Shown here: one piece after another, positions 46,321-58,940 of the stretch | Position numbering within the stretch: the first letter of the stretch is position 1 | How the letters are laid out: the number at the start of each line of letters is the position of its first letter | Source: Nepenthes gracilis | Lineage: Eukaryota; Streptophyta; Magnoliopsida; Caryophyllales; Nepenthaceae | Assembly: GCA_033239525.1 (NCBI GenBank) | Contig: BSYO01000016.1 | Coordinates: 9,125,045 to 9,189,044, forward strand | Length of the DNA: 64,000 bases | Direction: 5' to 3' | The notes under the pieces: generated by a model | What the model was told of the DNA's origin: nothing | The model's input: only the letters and a program-made list of their open reading frames with translations | The model's database searches: none | Program-made: the position numbers and the translations under genes

Positions 46321-48189
46321 TTTTTTTCTTATATTTTTTTATCCTCTTTTCAATTGATAGTATATATTTATTTATGGATAACATGACATATAAAAATATA
46401 TATCTAATTAATTTAAGAATACAGTTGAAAGTTCTATTGGCAGTTAGATTTGTTATTAAAAATAACTTTCAAATGTTGTACAGCGTCAATCAAATACAAA
46501 TTTCTGAAGAAGTAAAAATCTGGAGCAAGAAGTTACTCCGTTGAATGTTCAATTTAATGTTACGGGGAGAGCGTCGCAGGGCATCCAACCTTTCTATTTC
46601 GGAAGCCAATGCAACTTTCGTGGTACGGCACATGCTGATTGCCAGATTTATTTCGAAAGTATTTAGAAAAATTGAATCGTGATTTATTAAAATAAGATAT
46701 TATAAATCATTTTTTAAAGATATATCGGTTATAATTATTTTAAGGAAAAATAATCTTAAAAGTAATATTTGGCTTGTTAGACCAAAGCAGCGGATTCACC
46801 CCCCAAAAAAAAAAATAAAAAATCATTAAATATCTGAGAAAAGAACGGGCGCCGCTGAGGGCTTTGAAAAAGGAGACGGCCGACGGCGCGCAGCCGGGAG
46901 AATGAGACTGGTTTGGTCGAAGGGAATTGTTTTGTTTATTTATTTTAATTACAGGGTGTTTGTCTTTTCACTGTAATGGTTTGTCCATATTTGATGCCCT
47001 CCAAAAGTTCAGAGGCAACAGTAAAAAAAAGAGAAAAAGAAAAAGAAAAAGAATGGTATAACTTCAAAATTATTGAAAAAATAATAATATTTAACGAATT
47101 ACTCTTCTAATAAGAATTTCATTTGGTTATTGGATAATTTATTTAAATAATTATTTATCTGAGATTTAAGAATTAATTATTAATATTTGGTTATTTTTTG
47201 ACATTTTATAGAACAAATTTAAAATGCATACGTTAGCATTTTTTTTTTTTTTATAAAAGGTGGTCAAATCTTAAGTACTTTTATACAAATAAATCAATGA
47301 TAAAAATTAATAAATGAGTTTTACAAGTCACTTAAAAATATTCAAAAAGATTTTAATTCAATTATTAGTATATTAATAACAATTTTTTTTTATTTATATA
47401 ATTTTTTAAAGTGGAATGAATTAATTTCACGCCTAAAAAGTTAGACGATTGAGTATAACGTGCTTCCGAAGAAGTCAGGGCTTGCGAAGAGAATGAATAA
47501 TCCAAAATCCGTCATCCGCCTCTTTGCGACCGGTTTTAAAGGCTTTCGTTGAGGAACCCGGGAACCGAGTCATTGACCAGCGGCAATTCTCCTCGGAACC
47601 GGAACAATAAATGGCAACCTTTGGAAACAGTCGTACCACTAGTTACTGGGATTCCATGGTTTTTCTAGTATTGTCTTCTCAACACTTGTAATATCATATT
47701 TTTGTTTATAAATCAGAATATATGGGTCTATTAAAAATTAATTACATAATAAAATTTTAAAAGGAAAATTAAATTTCAGAATTAGGCTTGATGCCTAAGC
47801 CATGCTCTTTGGGCAAAATACGAATATTCAAGGAGGGATATTCATATGTATTTAAAGTAAATTAGGTAGCGTTTGATATACGCTTGTACTATGCTTGTGC
47901 ACGGATTGGAAAAGTTGATGGCTCTGATGCACTTGGCACCGAATGTCACATGTCTGGCACTTGTGCGTCGATTTGTTTATATAAGGCTTGCTCACACTAT
48001 TTTCGATCATTTTTTAGGAAAAAGAAGATGAGAGGAAAGAAAAAGAGAAGAGGAAGAAGAGAGAGGGAGATAAGGGAGAGGATTTTGAAACTTTATCTTG
48101 TTTGAACAATCAAATTAAAAGGTTAAAATAAATATTCCATACTCATTTTTTAATCTATTTACAAATTATTTGATTTTATCTATATCTTT
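46321..48189. other. Intergenic DNA, no gene recognised
   Basis: AT-rich with scattered GC-rich patches (about 46850-46920 and 47480-47600). The frame 47884-48105 ends in a low-complexity Lys/Arg-rich stretch and is probably chance. No RNA gene seen. Confidence 0.5.
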
Positions 48190-49248
48190 TGAAAAAGGAC
48201 CTTTTGTCCTAAATTGTACAATCAAGTTTCGACCCCGATAAATATAGCAAAAGCAGTAAAAATTAAATATCCAATATACGTAAAGAATATTTAATTCTAG
48301 ATGTTAGAGATAAGGACAAGCATGTAAAATATAATCGAATATAAATAATAATAAAAAGACACGATTTTTGGTGACGAAGGAAAAACTCGATACCCACGAT
48401 AATCGAGAAAAACCATCCGGGTTTCAATGACCAGGGAAGCAATGCACTATGAAAATCAACTTACAGACCGGGTGATAATGACGCGCTAATCTAACCGACT
48501 TATTCCGGTCTTGTGATCCCTACCAATGAACTCCTTAGATTTGCTCGCGGCAACGGAACCAGACACCTTCTGGTCTTTACGTCAATCTTTCCTCTCTAAC
48601 CACTTGAATTGCCGAACACGATCGAGTCTCCTTCTTCAATTCATCGACGTCTCTAACGAAGGTAGAAGAATGAAGGTGTTTAAAAGGTAAAGAGAAAACG
48701 TAGAGAAAACTAGTTAGAACATGAAGCACAAAGTTGTAGTTTTTAGTTTTCTCAAAAGAAACTAGACCAATGAAATATGAATGAGATTCTTCTCAAGTGG
48801 GGCACGAACTTGGTCTGTCAAGAGTCCTTTTGGTTCCAAAAACATAAGCCAAGTATTTATAAAGGGCTCAAAATTTGTATTTAAAAACTTACCCATTGCA
48901 TCGGCGCTCGAGCACAGCTCAAGCGCGCGGCGGGCACATGGAGGGTTTCCAGAGAAACCTTACGTGCGCTCGAGCACGGGGCAGCGCACAGCGAGGGAGG
49001 ACCATTATGGATTTTTAGCTCGAGCGGGTAGCGAGCGCACAGCGAGCGGTGGCCATTCTGGATTTTGAGCTTGAGCGGGTAGCGGGCGCACGAAGGACGC
49101 AGAGGCTTCGGACGGGCTCGAGCGACTGGAGGACGGAACGGACAGAACGGATATGTATTGATACTGTAACTCGACACCCCATAACCCGATATTGATATAA
49201 TAGGACATATGGTCACGGAATATGCCAATTAGAGAAATGGCTCTAACA
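48190..49248 (-). repeat. 3' LTR of Sirevirus-like element
   Basis: Starts TGTTAGAGCC and ends CCTTTTTCA on the minus strand; TG...CA ends. The part 48900-49110 is GC-rich with repeated GCTCGAGC palindromes and a repeating block GCGGGTAGCGAGCGCACAGC. By eye roughly 90% like the other LTR. Confidence 0.88.
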
Positions 49249-49559
49249 ATCTCCCCCATTGGCAATTCCGTGACAAAACCCATAAAGTAAATATATACAG
49301 GTGAATCATGGGTTCAGACACCACCGAGATAGAACCCGTGTACATAAAAATCTACGCCTAGTGAGAGATAAAAGATACAAAAAATGTAAAGATCTACACA
49401 AGTACTGTTGTGTCGATGTGGGAACAGCTGCGTCGACATTATATCAATTTTCTGGTCAAGCAGTGGTAGTATCAACAATGCAGAATATAATAGGGTAGAA
49501 CAAAGAAAACAACATACAAGAATAGTAAAAATAATGAGTTATAAACAGTACTGAAGGTT

Positions 49560-49750
49560 AACAAAAATAACATGTCTCCCCCTAACATAAATAATAACGG
49601 CTCCCCTAATCTCCCCCTAACAAAATGAACCAAGATCTCCCCCTAACATAAATAACAAAGAGCAATAACAAAGCTCCCCTAACATAAATAAGCAGGCTCT
49701 GTCTCTCCTAATCTCCCCCTGTCAAAGTGAATCAAGTCTCCCCTTTTTTG
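49560..49750 (-). other. Array of polypurine-tract-like motifs
   Basis: On the minus strand AGGGGGAGA occurs four times (plus positions near 49575, 49610, 49636 and 49712), with shorter AGGGGAG variants between. Several are preceded by TTATGTT. The true tract adjoins the LTR at 49249. Multiple PPT-like motifs upstream of the 3' LTR are a known Sirevirus feature. Confidence 0.75.
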
Positions 49751-51592
49751 TCACAAATGGCCAAGGGGTAATGTAGCTCACTTTTCTTAACCCATACTTG
49801 TCTCACTGAATTCACTTTTGCATTCAACCTTTTAACTTGTTCATCTAATTGCTGAATATGATCAACAAGTTTATTTATGTTTAGCTCTGGTCTTGGGTTG
49901 TATAGAACGTTCATGGTATAGCAGTGGGACCGAATATGCCCAATCGATCCACACGCATGACAAGTTGGCAGAGACTTTGTGGGTTTGTTCATCTCTTTCC
50001 ACAAATGATGTGAGTTAGATATATTTCCCACACGTCGAGTCGATTGCTTAGTGAGTTTGGATCTGTAAGCGTGTTGGTGTGGAATTTTCGTGGCAAGAAT
50101 AAAAACAATTTTAGGTTTCATGTCATTTTGGACAATATTTGCAGCATACCCCAACCCCTGTTTATTTCCACCAATTTTTTCCAACCCGAGTATATGGTCT
50201 AATTTTGTAGACCCATTTAAGAATTGTTTCAAATCTTTTCTGGTAACCTCAAGTTTAGATTTTAGAGTTGTGATTTGTTTAGTAAATGAGGTTGTCAGAT
50301 TCTCAATTTCTTGGATTTTAGTATCTAACTCGGATTATTGAGCTAATTTTTCTTGTTCCAAATCTATGACTCTACTGTTTAATGTTTTATTTTGTTTCTT
50401 TACTTTCAAGTATTCCCTAAACAGTTTGTCATATACTTCTTGAAGGCCATTAAATTCAGCTTCTGACTTATCCACGGAGTCATCAGATTGATTAAAATTT
50501 TCTACTGAATTGCCACACATGGAGGTCACAAAGGCCATGTACTTGACAGGGCCATCTTCAGAACATTTTTCACCCTCTTTTTCTTCGTCATCGCTTAAGG
50601 TCACATTAGCTTTAAAAGTTTGACCTTGTTGGCATTTAAGGTTTGGCCATTCAGCCCGATAGTAGCTAAAGTCTTTACACTCATGGCATTGAACTCCTTG
50701 AGTATTTTTTGATTTGTAGTCCTTGAGTTCACGTCGGTCTTTCTTCTCAAATTGAGATGAACGTTTTAAATTCACATTAAGTTTGTTTGATGAAGATTTA
50801 TTTTTCCTCAAAAACTTTTTAAAATTCTTAACAAATAAGGAAAAATCATCATCGCTATACGACTCTTCATCGGAATCCCGATTTTGCTCTTCCCTACTTG
50901 ATTTTAGAGCAAGTGATTTATTTTTCCTTGACTGTGGCAATGTGTGCTCATACGTTTGTAGGGACCCTACAAGTTTTTTAATTTTTAATTTGTCTAAATC
51001 TTTACTTTCTTTAATCGCAGTCACTTTTGGTCTAAATCATTCAGGCAAAGAGCAAAGAACTTTTCTAACAATTCTATTTTTAGGGATTCGTTCTCCTAAA
51101 TTAAACGTAAAATTTATAGTGTCATTTAATTGCGCATAGAATTCATCAAATGTCTCGTCATCTTTCATTCTTATTTCTTCGAATCTAGTGGTAATTATTT
51201 ACAATTTTGAATCTTTAACTAATTTAGTACCTTTATGAGTGATTTCTAGGATGTCCCATGCATCTTTAGAATTTTCGCACATAGAAATTCGTTTAAACTT
51301 ATTAGGAGATATAGTCATAAAAATAGTATGTAACCCCTTACTATTCCAATTACAAGCATCAAGTTCATCTTTTGATCACAAAGACAAAACTTTTGATTTA
51401 TCACCACTCTTGGGTGGAGTCCACCTAAGTTGGGTACTAGCCTACACACGCTCATCCAAGGATTTGAGGAAGGCTCTCATTCGGACCTTCAAATATGCAT
51501 AATTGTTCCCATCAAAGAAGGGAGGTACGGAAGCGATCCACTCGTATACATCTAGAACGGGGTTGTGGATCGGGGTAAGTCTCTGATACCAA
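49732..51592 (-). pseudogene. Sirevirus-type gag (nearly full length, few stops)
   Basis: The frame begins near 51562 with a segment reading SVPPFFDGNNYAYLKVRMRA, the gag N-terminal motif PP.FDG.NY..WK.RM. It continues with MKDDETFDEFYAQLNDTINF, then 51024-50335 with an acidic/serine segment and a zinc knuckle CHECKDFSYYRAEWP (the usual His is replaced), and a coiled coil. The last part, 50232-49732, has a second zinc knuckle CHACGSIGHIRSHC and QVWVKKSEL, typical of Sirevirus gag ends. About four in-frame stops interrupt it. Gag forms the particle; this is the element's only gene. Confidence 0.85.
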
Positions 51593-51593
51593 T

Positions 51594-52653
51594 TGAAAAA
51601 GGACTTTTTGTCATAAATTGTACAATCAAATTTTGACCCCGACAAATATAGCGGAAGCGATAAAAATTAAATATCCAATACACGTAAAGAATATTTAATT
51701 CTAGATGTTAGAGATAAGGACAAGCATACAAAATATAACCGACTATAAATAATAGTAAAAAAAATACGATTTTTAGTGATGAATGGAAAACTCGATACCC
51801 ATGGTAATCGAGAAAAATCCTCTGGGCTTCAACGGCCAGGGAAGCAATGCACTATAAAATTTAACTTACAGACCGGATGGTAACAACACGCTAACCTAAC
51901 CGACTTACTCCCGTCTTGTGATCCTTACCAAAGAATTCCTTGGATTTGCCCGCGGCAACGGAACCGAACACCTTCTGGTTTTCACGTCAATCTTCCCCCT
52001 CTAGCCACTTGAATTGCCGAACACGATCGAGTCTCCTTATTCAACTCACCGACGTATCCAACAAAGGTAGAATGATGGAGGTGTTTAAAAGGTAAAAAGA
52101 AAACGTAGTGAAAACTAGTTAGAATATGAATCACAAAGTTGTAGTTTTTAGTTTTCTCAAAAGAAGCTAGACCAATGAAATATGAATGAGATTCTTCTCA
52201 AGTGGGGCACGAACTTGGTCTGTCAAGAGTCCTTTTGGTTCCAAAAACATAAACCAAGTATTTATAGAGTGCTCAAAATTTACATTTAAAAACTTGCCCG
52301 TTGCATCGGTGCTCGAGCGCAGCTCGAGTAAGTGGCGGGCACACGGAGGGTTTCCAGAGAAACCCTACATGCGCTTGAGCTCGGGATGGCGCACAGCGAG
52401 CGAGGACTATTCTGGATTTTGGGCTTGAGCGGGTAGCGAGCGCACAGCGAGCGGCGACCATTCTAGATTTTGAGCTCGAGCGAGTAGCGGGCGCACGAAG
52501 GACGCGGAGGTTTCGGACAGGCTCGAGCGACTGGAGGACGGAACGGACAGAACGGATATGTATTGATACTGTAACTCGAAACCTCATAACCCGACATCGA
52601 TACAATAGGATATATGGTCACGGAATATGCCAATTATAAAAATGATTCTAACA
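51594..52653 (-). repeat. 5' LTR of Sirevirus-like element
   Basis: 1060 bp, counterpart of 48190-49248. On the minus strand its end (CTTTTTCA) is followed after one base by TTGGTATCAGAGAC (plus 51579-51592), the tRNA-iMet primer site. Confidence 0.88.
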
Positions 52654-53470
52654 TTTTTTATTTTGATATATATGCATATGACCCTTAATCTCCCCATTTT
52701 GAATGTTTTTGCATATATATGATTTTTACCAAAAGTTTTTATAAATTTTACAAAATATTTAAAGATTTTGTTAATTTTATATAAAATAAGAAAATATTTG
52801 AAATGTTTTGTTGGCATATACAAATATTTATGAAACAAAAATTATGAAATCGTACCTTTGGACATTACATATGATAGTCTGTATAAGTGTTTTGAACTAA
52901 ACTATATTTTATTATTTAATCTAATATTTATACTTTTTGCATAGGGTAAATGTTTTATACTTGTATTTCTTACCGAGTAAAAATTTTATATATATATATT
53001 TTTTTACAGAGAAGAAGAGTTTTGAATATTTTGTTATAAAGTTCTCCGATTTAACATTTTGAGAATCATTGTAAAAAAAATTAAACGAGATAATATATTT
53101 TGGCATTTTAATATATTTCATATAGACTTAAGAACTACACCTACCTCACGAGTGGCAAAAATAAGTGATATAAAATCGCTTTAATGGGGAGTAACATGTA
53201 GACGACTTGTATACGAGTTTAAAAAGCAGTGATTTGGTTTAAAATTATTGAAAATACGTGTAACCATTCCTTAAAATTAGTCTTTTGATCATTAGTTCTC
53301 AAATTTTAGCATGTTTAGGATTTTTAGTATTTTTACCTACATATAATTTGATATTGAGATGTTTGATTAAGAGATTTGTAGACCTTAATGGATATTCGAA
53401 TTTATCTGATTTTAGAATTAGACTTTAAATTTTGGAGCCTTTGGTTGATTTTGTATTTCGAACTATTTTC

Positions 53471-53501
<31 letters not shown>

Positions 53502-54379
53502 TATATGAATTTCAGTGTATGAAATCTCTATTTGAACTTTGGACATTCAATATTTTGATATATTAAATTTCACACATATTGATAGTTTGCATCATTTCAT
53601 TATGTTTTATTAGACATGCAATTGTTATTACATATAGTGATATTTATTGAGTTTTTAACTCATAATTTGTATTATTTTTGACATTTTTAGATTAGAAGGT
53701 CATGAATTGCTTATAGGGGATCTTTGACGATGATGATTGAAAACTTTTTATTTATTTTATCATATTTAGATTTGTATTTGGATTTCATTTGTTTGGGAGA
53801 GAAGGATATATTATTGATAGTAGTTTGTATTATTACAAAAATTTTGTTCAGCTTGTTCACATGAGACTATTGCATTTTTCCGAACCCATGCATATTGTTA
53901 AATGTTAAGTTGTTACTATCCTTGCTTTGAGTGAATATGCTTATTTTCTTGGCTTCGGAAACCAAAAAGAATAATTCAGATTTGTCCTATATCCACTGTA
54001 ACATTTCATAATTACTATTTTGATATTTTGATATTTGTCAGGTCTGACCGGTAGTTAGGTAATTACAATTTGATTTTCTTTCTAAAAGTATGACAAAATG
54101 TTTATTTTAGTTAAATTATTATTTATTATTTACTTTTGGATCGAGATCATAATAGGCATAGTATCAAAGAGAGTTATAAGAAAAATGCCCTGTTTGATTT
54201 TGAGGAACTAAATATTTAAAAATTTTTGCATGATAGGTACCAAATATTAAGAAGTAGAGGATTAGGTTCTAGTGAGGAGGATGATTATTTGACAGTAATG
54301 GGCTAGATAAGTAATATTATAGATCGGATGATCCAACTGTAGAATAAGGACCCAACTGATAAAAAGAACTGTTAATTAA
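52654..54379. other. AT-rich DNA, no gene; possible gypsy LTR debris
   Basis: No coding frame. A TA microsatellite lies at 53472-53497. Because a gypsy gag remnant follows at 54380, part of 53000-54230 may be its 5' LTR, but I found no matching second LTR by eye. Confidence 0.4.
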
Positions 54380-55110
54380 TGGCATGGCATGACTTCTTTT
54401 GACTGCTTTACTAATAAGTGTGTCTTAGAGTTCTTAGGAAAGTCTGACCTCATTAAAGTTGAGAATTGGATCTACTAAGTGGAAAAAGTATTTAAAGTTA
54501 TAAATTATCCTAAAATGGAGAAAGTTAAATTTGCAACATACAAGCTCGAGGGATAAGCGGATAGATGGTGGACAACTCAATAGTTAGTCTTCAATATGGA
54601 GAATGAGAAAATTCCATGAAATATCTTTTTGGAGACATTTATGGAAAAAATAGTTCCATTCAAACATTCGTGAACTTAAGGACAATGAGTTCAACTGTTT
54701 AAGGCAAGGAATTGGATGTTGGCCGAATATGACACAAAATTCATAGAGTTGTCTTGATTTGTCTTGCATGTAGTGGTGGGTGAGGCCAGGAAGATTCAAA
54801 AATTTTACAACGGCTCCATGATTTGATTTAGAAGTAATTGGTATCTCTCTGGCTTAGAACCTACAATAAAGTGCTCGATTGAGCTCTACTCATTGAGTAA
54901 GAGTAAGAAGGGGAGAAGTTATTTGAGAAGAGAGAGGTAGGTAAACGTCAAAGATCAAATGCCAAAGGGTCTAAAGCTAAGTCCAAAGCATAAGAGAATA
55001 GCATAGCAACAGAAGTCAAGTCGTCGCTGACTAAGCCCCATTACTCCAAGGCGATATGTGAGCATCATAGCAAGCACCATCTCGGGAGACAATGCTATCG
55101 TCAGAGTGTG
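54380..55110 (+). pseudogene. Ty3-gypsy gag remnant
   Basis: Broken frames read KVENWIY, EKVKFATYKLEG, then a stop followed by ADRWW, and FMEKIVPF, the classic Retrotrans_gag order (AE.WL..IEK.F, KV.FA.Y.L.G.A..WW, F...F...YFP). A lysine/arginine-rich tail follows near 54930-55020 as in chromovirus-like gag. Stops are frequent and pol does not follow; instead a tandem repeat begins at 55213. Confidence 0.75.
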
Positions 55111-55762
55111 ATATACCATGTCCTCACCGAAAATCGATAAGATTTTGCTTGCAAAATGGCTGTCAAACTAAACATAAAACCTATAAAATATATATACACA
55201 CATCCATCAAAAGGCAGAAAAATGTCTAACCAAACAAGAATCCACATATACCACAATATATTTACAGCTCCAACATCATGTCAGAATAGAGAGATGCCAA
55301 TAATCCTTGAAATACTCATCACAACACCTACGGAAATATTTCATAATCCAATATATATCGTATTCCAGCAAAAGAATTTGACCACTTTTATAAATTACAA
55401 AAGAACAAAACATATGTATACAATTCTTCTGATCCAAAAGAATCATCATCTATACTAAAAATACAAAGCACAATCTCCCAAAAATGCAACAAATAACATC
55501 CCAAAACTGTAAACTATATACTGATCATCTACTCTTTCTTATCGGGTATGAACTCGTACTAACTATCTGAGGGGTTAAACAAAATAATAATGAGTAAGTC
55601 AAATACTCAGTAATACACATATATAACAAAAAACATACAAATTTTATATTCAAATTATAATAATACATGTATGAAGAAATAGAGATGAATGAGAGACCAT
55701 AAAACATGAATTCGAAAAGAATGCTTTCATAATGTCTTTCAATTATTGCTGTCGTGCTACTA

Positions 55763-55876
55763 CTGTGCATGTGTGTGTGTGTGTGAGCTGCTCGCAGCGT
55801 TGCTGCTGTGTGTGTGCATGTGTGTGGGTGTGTGTGTAGGTGTACACACACACACATGTGTGTGCGCGCGTGCATG
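55763..55876. repeat. TG/CA compound microsatellite, first copy
   Basis: Alternating TG runs, then CA runs, then CG-rich TGCGCGCGTGCATGCGC, giving a stretch of alternating purine-pyrimidine. The second copy is at 57339-57533 in the next 1563-bp unit, longer and further rearranged. Confidence 0.85.
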
Positions 55877-57338
55877 CGCCCGTGTTTATACAAGTTGGAC
55901 ACGTGTTGGTCAATAAAAAAAATAGATATACGTAATGTATAATTGTAGTTGGTAGACCTTATGGGTTGAATATCGAGGAATATATTTATGTGCATGAAAC
56001 ATATATATTTAAATTATTGGTTGGGTTAAGAAGAAAATTACGAAAAATTGTTATTTTGATTAGACCATTTCGGAAGTACCCAGAATAGTTGGATAAGACA
56101 AGTAATCATGAGTTTATTCGTTAGTGACGAAATAAAAGGGTATTCTATAGCTTTAGAAATAAGATTGGGTATACTTAGAGGATCGGTGATAATCGAATCA
56201 GACATTTAAAAGGGTTAGCAAAATATTCAGAGTTTCTTGGATTTTTCTCTTATTCCGGTGATGAACAATTATTTGTGTTGGTTTTGACTGTATGTGTAAA
56301 TATTATTAGTATTTTATAGATAAGTAAATAAGAGTATGTGAAGACTCTATGGTAACCGGACAAATGGGAGTCCGTGAGATCTAGAAGTAGTCTATACTTT
56401 TTTACCTATTTCATTCCGAAGGTCAATGCCGTTGATATTGAAGAGAGATACTTATAACCTAGTGACCATCGTAAATGATGGTATTATAGATATCATTAGC
56501 GATGGGTATCAGAGATGGTATGGATATACTACGAATACAGTCTCTGGGAGGACTGTAGGGGTAGTGAAAATATCATGGATACCAGATAATTTCATGGTAT
56601 TCACCCAACCGTTAGAAATGTAAATATGCGACCTTTGGTTCACTATAGTAGAATAAGGTCCAGAGAGATTGTTGTTATCTCGTACAGTTGTGATATCAAA
56701 TTGAGCTAATAATCAAATTCTCATTATCTTGTACAGTTGGTCGAGGTTGTTACTATTGAGGAGGGATTGTTGTTAGGCAGAAAAATGCCCAACCAACACA
56801 GAATCCTTATACCACAATATATTTACGGCTCAAATATCATATCTTCGGGCATCATGTTGGAACAGATAGATGCCACGAATCATTGAAATACTCGTCACAA
56901 CACTTGCGGAAGTATTTCATAATCCAATATATATTGTATTCCAGCTAAAGCATTTGACCACTACTATAAATTACAAAAGAACAAAACATATATATATAAT
57001 TTTTCTGATCTAAAAGAATCATTATTTATACCAAAAATACAAAGCACAATCTCCCAAAAATATAACAAATAACATCCCAGAATCCTAAACTAGGTACCGA
57101 TTTTCTACTCCACATTGGGTATGAACTCGTGCTGACCATCTGAGGGGTTAAACAAAACAGTAATAGGTGATTCAAATACTCAATAATGCACATATATAAT
57201 AAAAAACATACAAATTTTATATTCGAATTATAATAATATATGTAGGAAGGAATATAGATGAATGAGAGATCATAAAATATGAATTAGAAAAGAATACTTT
57301 CATAATGCCTTTCAATTATTGCTGTCGTGTTACTACTG

Positions 57339-57533
57339 TGCACGTGTGTGTGTGAGCTGCTGGCAGTGTTGCTGTTGTGTGTGTGCATATATATATACCT
57401 ACACACACACCACACACCCACACACACATATATGTGTGTACACGCGTGCATGCGCCCGTATTTATCTATACCTACACACACATACCCACACACACGCACA
57501 CACATATATATGTGTGTACACGCGTGCATGTGC
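57339..57533. repeat. TG/CA compound microsatellite, second copy
   Basis: Counterpart of 55763-55876, expanded, with two CA blocks (about 57412-57430 and 57472-57505), each followed by ATATATGTGTGTACACGCG. Open frames here in several phases are low-complexity and not genes. Confidence 0.85.
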
Positions 57534-58940
57534 CTATATTTATACAAGTTGGACACATGTTAGTCAATGAAAAAAATAGATATACGTAATGTATAATTGT
57601 AGTTGGTAGACCTTATGGGTAAGGATTCATGAATATTGGGAAATATATTTATGTGCATAAAACATATATATTTAAATTATTGGTTGGGTTAATAAGAAAA
57701 TTATGGAAAATTATTATTTCAATTAGACCCTTTCGAAAGTAGCCGAAATAGCTGGATAAGACAAGTAATCATGAGTTTGTTTAGTAGCGACGAAATAAAA
57801 GGGTATTCTATGGTCTTAGAAATAAGATTGGATACACTTGGAGGATTAGTGGTAATCGAATCAGACATTTAAAATGGTTGGCAAAATATTTGAAGTTTCA
57901 TAGATTTTTCTCCTATTCTGGTGATGACCGATTCTTTGTGTTGGCTTTGACCGTGTGTGTAAATATTATTAGTATTCTATAGATAAGTAAATGAGAGTAT
58001 GTGAAGCTCTATGGTAACCGGACGAATGGGAGACCGTGAAACCTTGAAATAGTCTATACTTTTTTAGTACTTATTCAATTCGAAGGTTAAGATTATTGAT
58101 ATTGAGGAGGGATACTTATATCCTAGTGACCATCGTAGATGATAATATTATGGATATCATTAGCAATGGGTATCAAAAATGGTATGAGTATATTACCGAT
58201 ACAGTTTCTAGAAGGACTATAGGGGTAATGGGAATACTATGAATACCGATTAACCTCGTGATACTCACCCAATCTTTGAGGGTATAAATAAGTGGCCTTT
58301 GGTTCACTATAATAGAATAAGGTCCAGGGAGTTGTTATTATCTCGTACTTATAATCTAGTGACCATTGTAAATGATAATATTATGTATATCATTAGCGAT
58401 GGGTATCAGAGATGGCATGAGTATACTACGGATACAGTCTTTAGGAGGATTGTAGGGGTAGTAGAGATACCATGAATACCGGCTAACCTCGTGATACTCA
58501 CCCAATCATTGTTGATGTAAATAAGCAGTCTTTGGTTCACTATAATAAAATAAGCTCCAAGGAGATTGTTGTTATCTCATACAGTTGTGACTTCAAATTG
58601 AGCTAATAATCAGATTCTTATTATCTCGTACAGTCGGTCGAGGTCATTGTTATTAATGAGGGATACTTATAACCTAGTAACCATCGTAGAAGATAATATT
58701 AGGAATATTATTAGCGAGGAGTATCGAATATGGTATGAGCATGTTACGGGTGCAATCTTTGGAAGGACTGTAGGGGTAGTGGGGATACAATGGATACCAA
58801 GTAACCTTGTAGTACTTACCCAATCATTGGGGATGTAAATAAGCAACCTTTGGTTCACCATAGCAGGATAAAATCTATGGCAATTATTGTTATTTTGTAC
58901 AATTATGACATCGTATTGAGCTGATGATTATATTCGATGG

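Larger units (their letters stand above)
48190..52653 (-). mobile_element. Gag-only Sirevirus-like copia element (TR-GAG type)
   Basis: Two LTRs of 1059 and 1060 bp (48190-49248 and 51594-52653) enclose only 2345 bp. On the minus strand the interior holds a tRNA-iMet primer site, a Sirevirus-type gag with two zinc knuckles, several polypurine motifs and a final GGGGGAGAT next to the 3' LTR. No protease, integrase, RT or RNase H is present. Flanks are TCTTT and TTTTT, a possible target duplication with one difference. Elements with LTRs and gag only have been called TR-GAG; they rely on enzymes from an autonomous relative. Confidence 0.85.
55213..58940. repeat. Complex tandem repeat: 1563-bp duplication with ~320-bp subrepeats
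   Basis: GGCAGAAAAATG at 55213 recurs at 56776, and the order of motifs after it (CCACAATATATTTAC, AATCCAATATATAT, CA/TG microsatellite, GTTGGTAGACCTTATGGG) is shared over the whole unit. Within it, a subrepeat reading ACTTATAACCTAGTGACCATCG then GATGGGTATCAGAGATGG occurs at about 56448, 58110, 58347 and 58667, with 320 bp between the last two. No coding frame is conserved. Confidence 0.85.

Noticed and set aside
47884..48105. 73-codon frame with Lys/Arg-rich end
   Set aside because: The basic tail comes from an AG-rich low-complexity run; no family, splice or promoter support.
48881..49228. Arg/Pro-rich frames in the Sirevirus LTR
   Set aside because: They are caused by the GC-rich palindromic repeats; not conserved in frame between the two LTRs.
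55763..55876. CRISPR-like array
   Set aside because: Repeats are dinucleotide microsatellites without spacers, in a plant nuclear genome.
57319..57589. Several overlapping Cys/His/Thr-rich open frames
   Set aside because: They are translations of a CA/TG microsatellite in different phases, with no gene-like signal.
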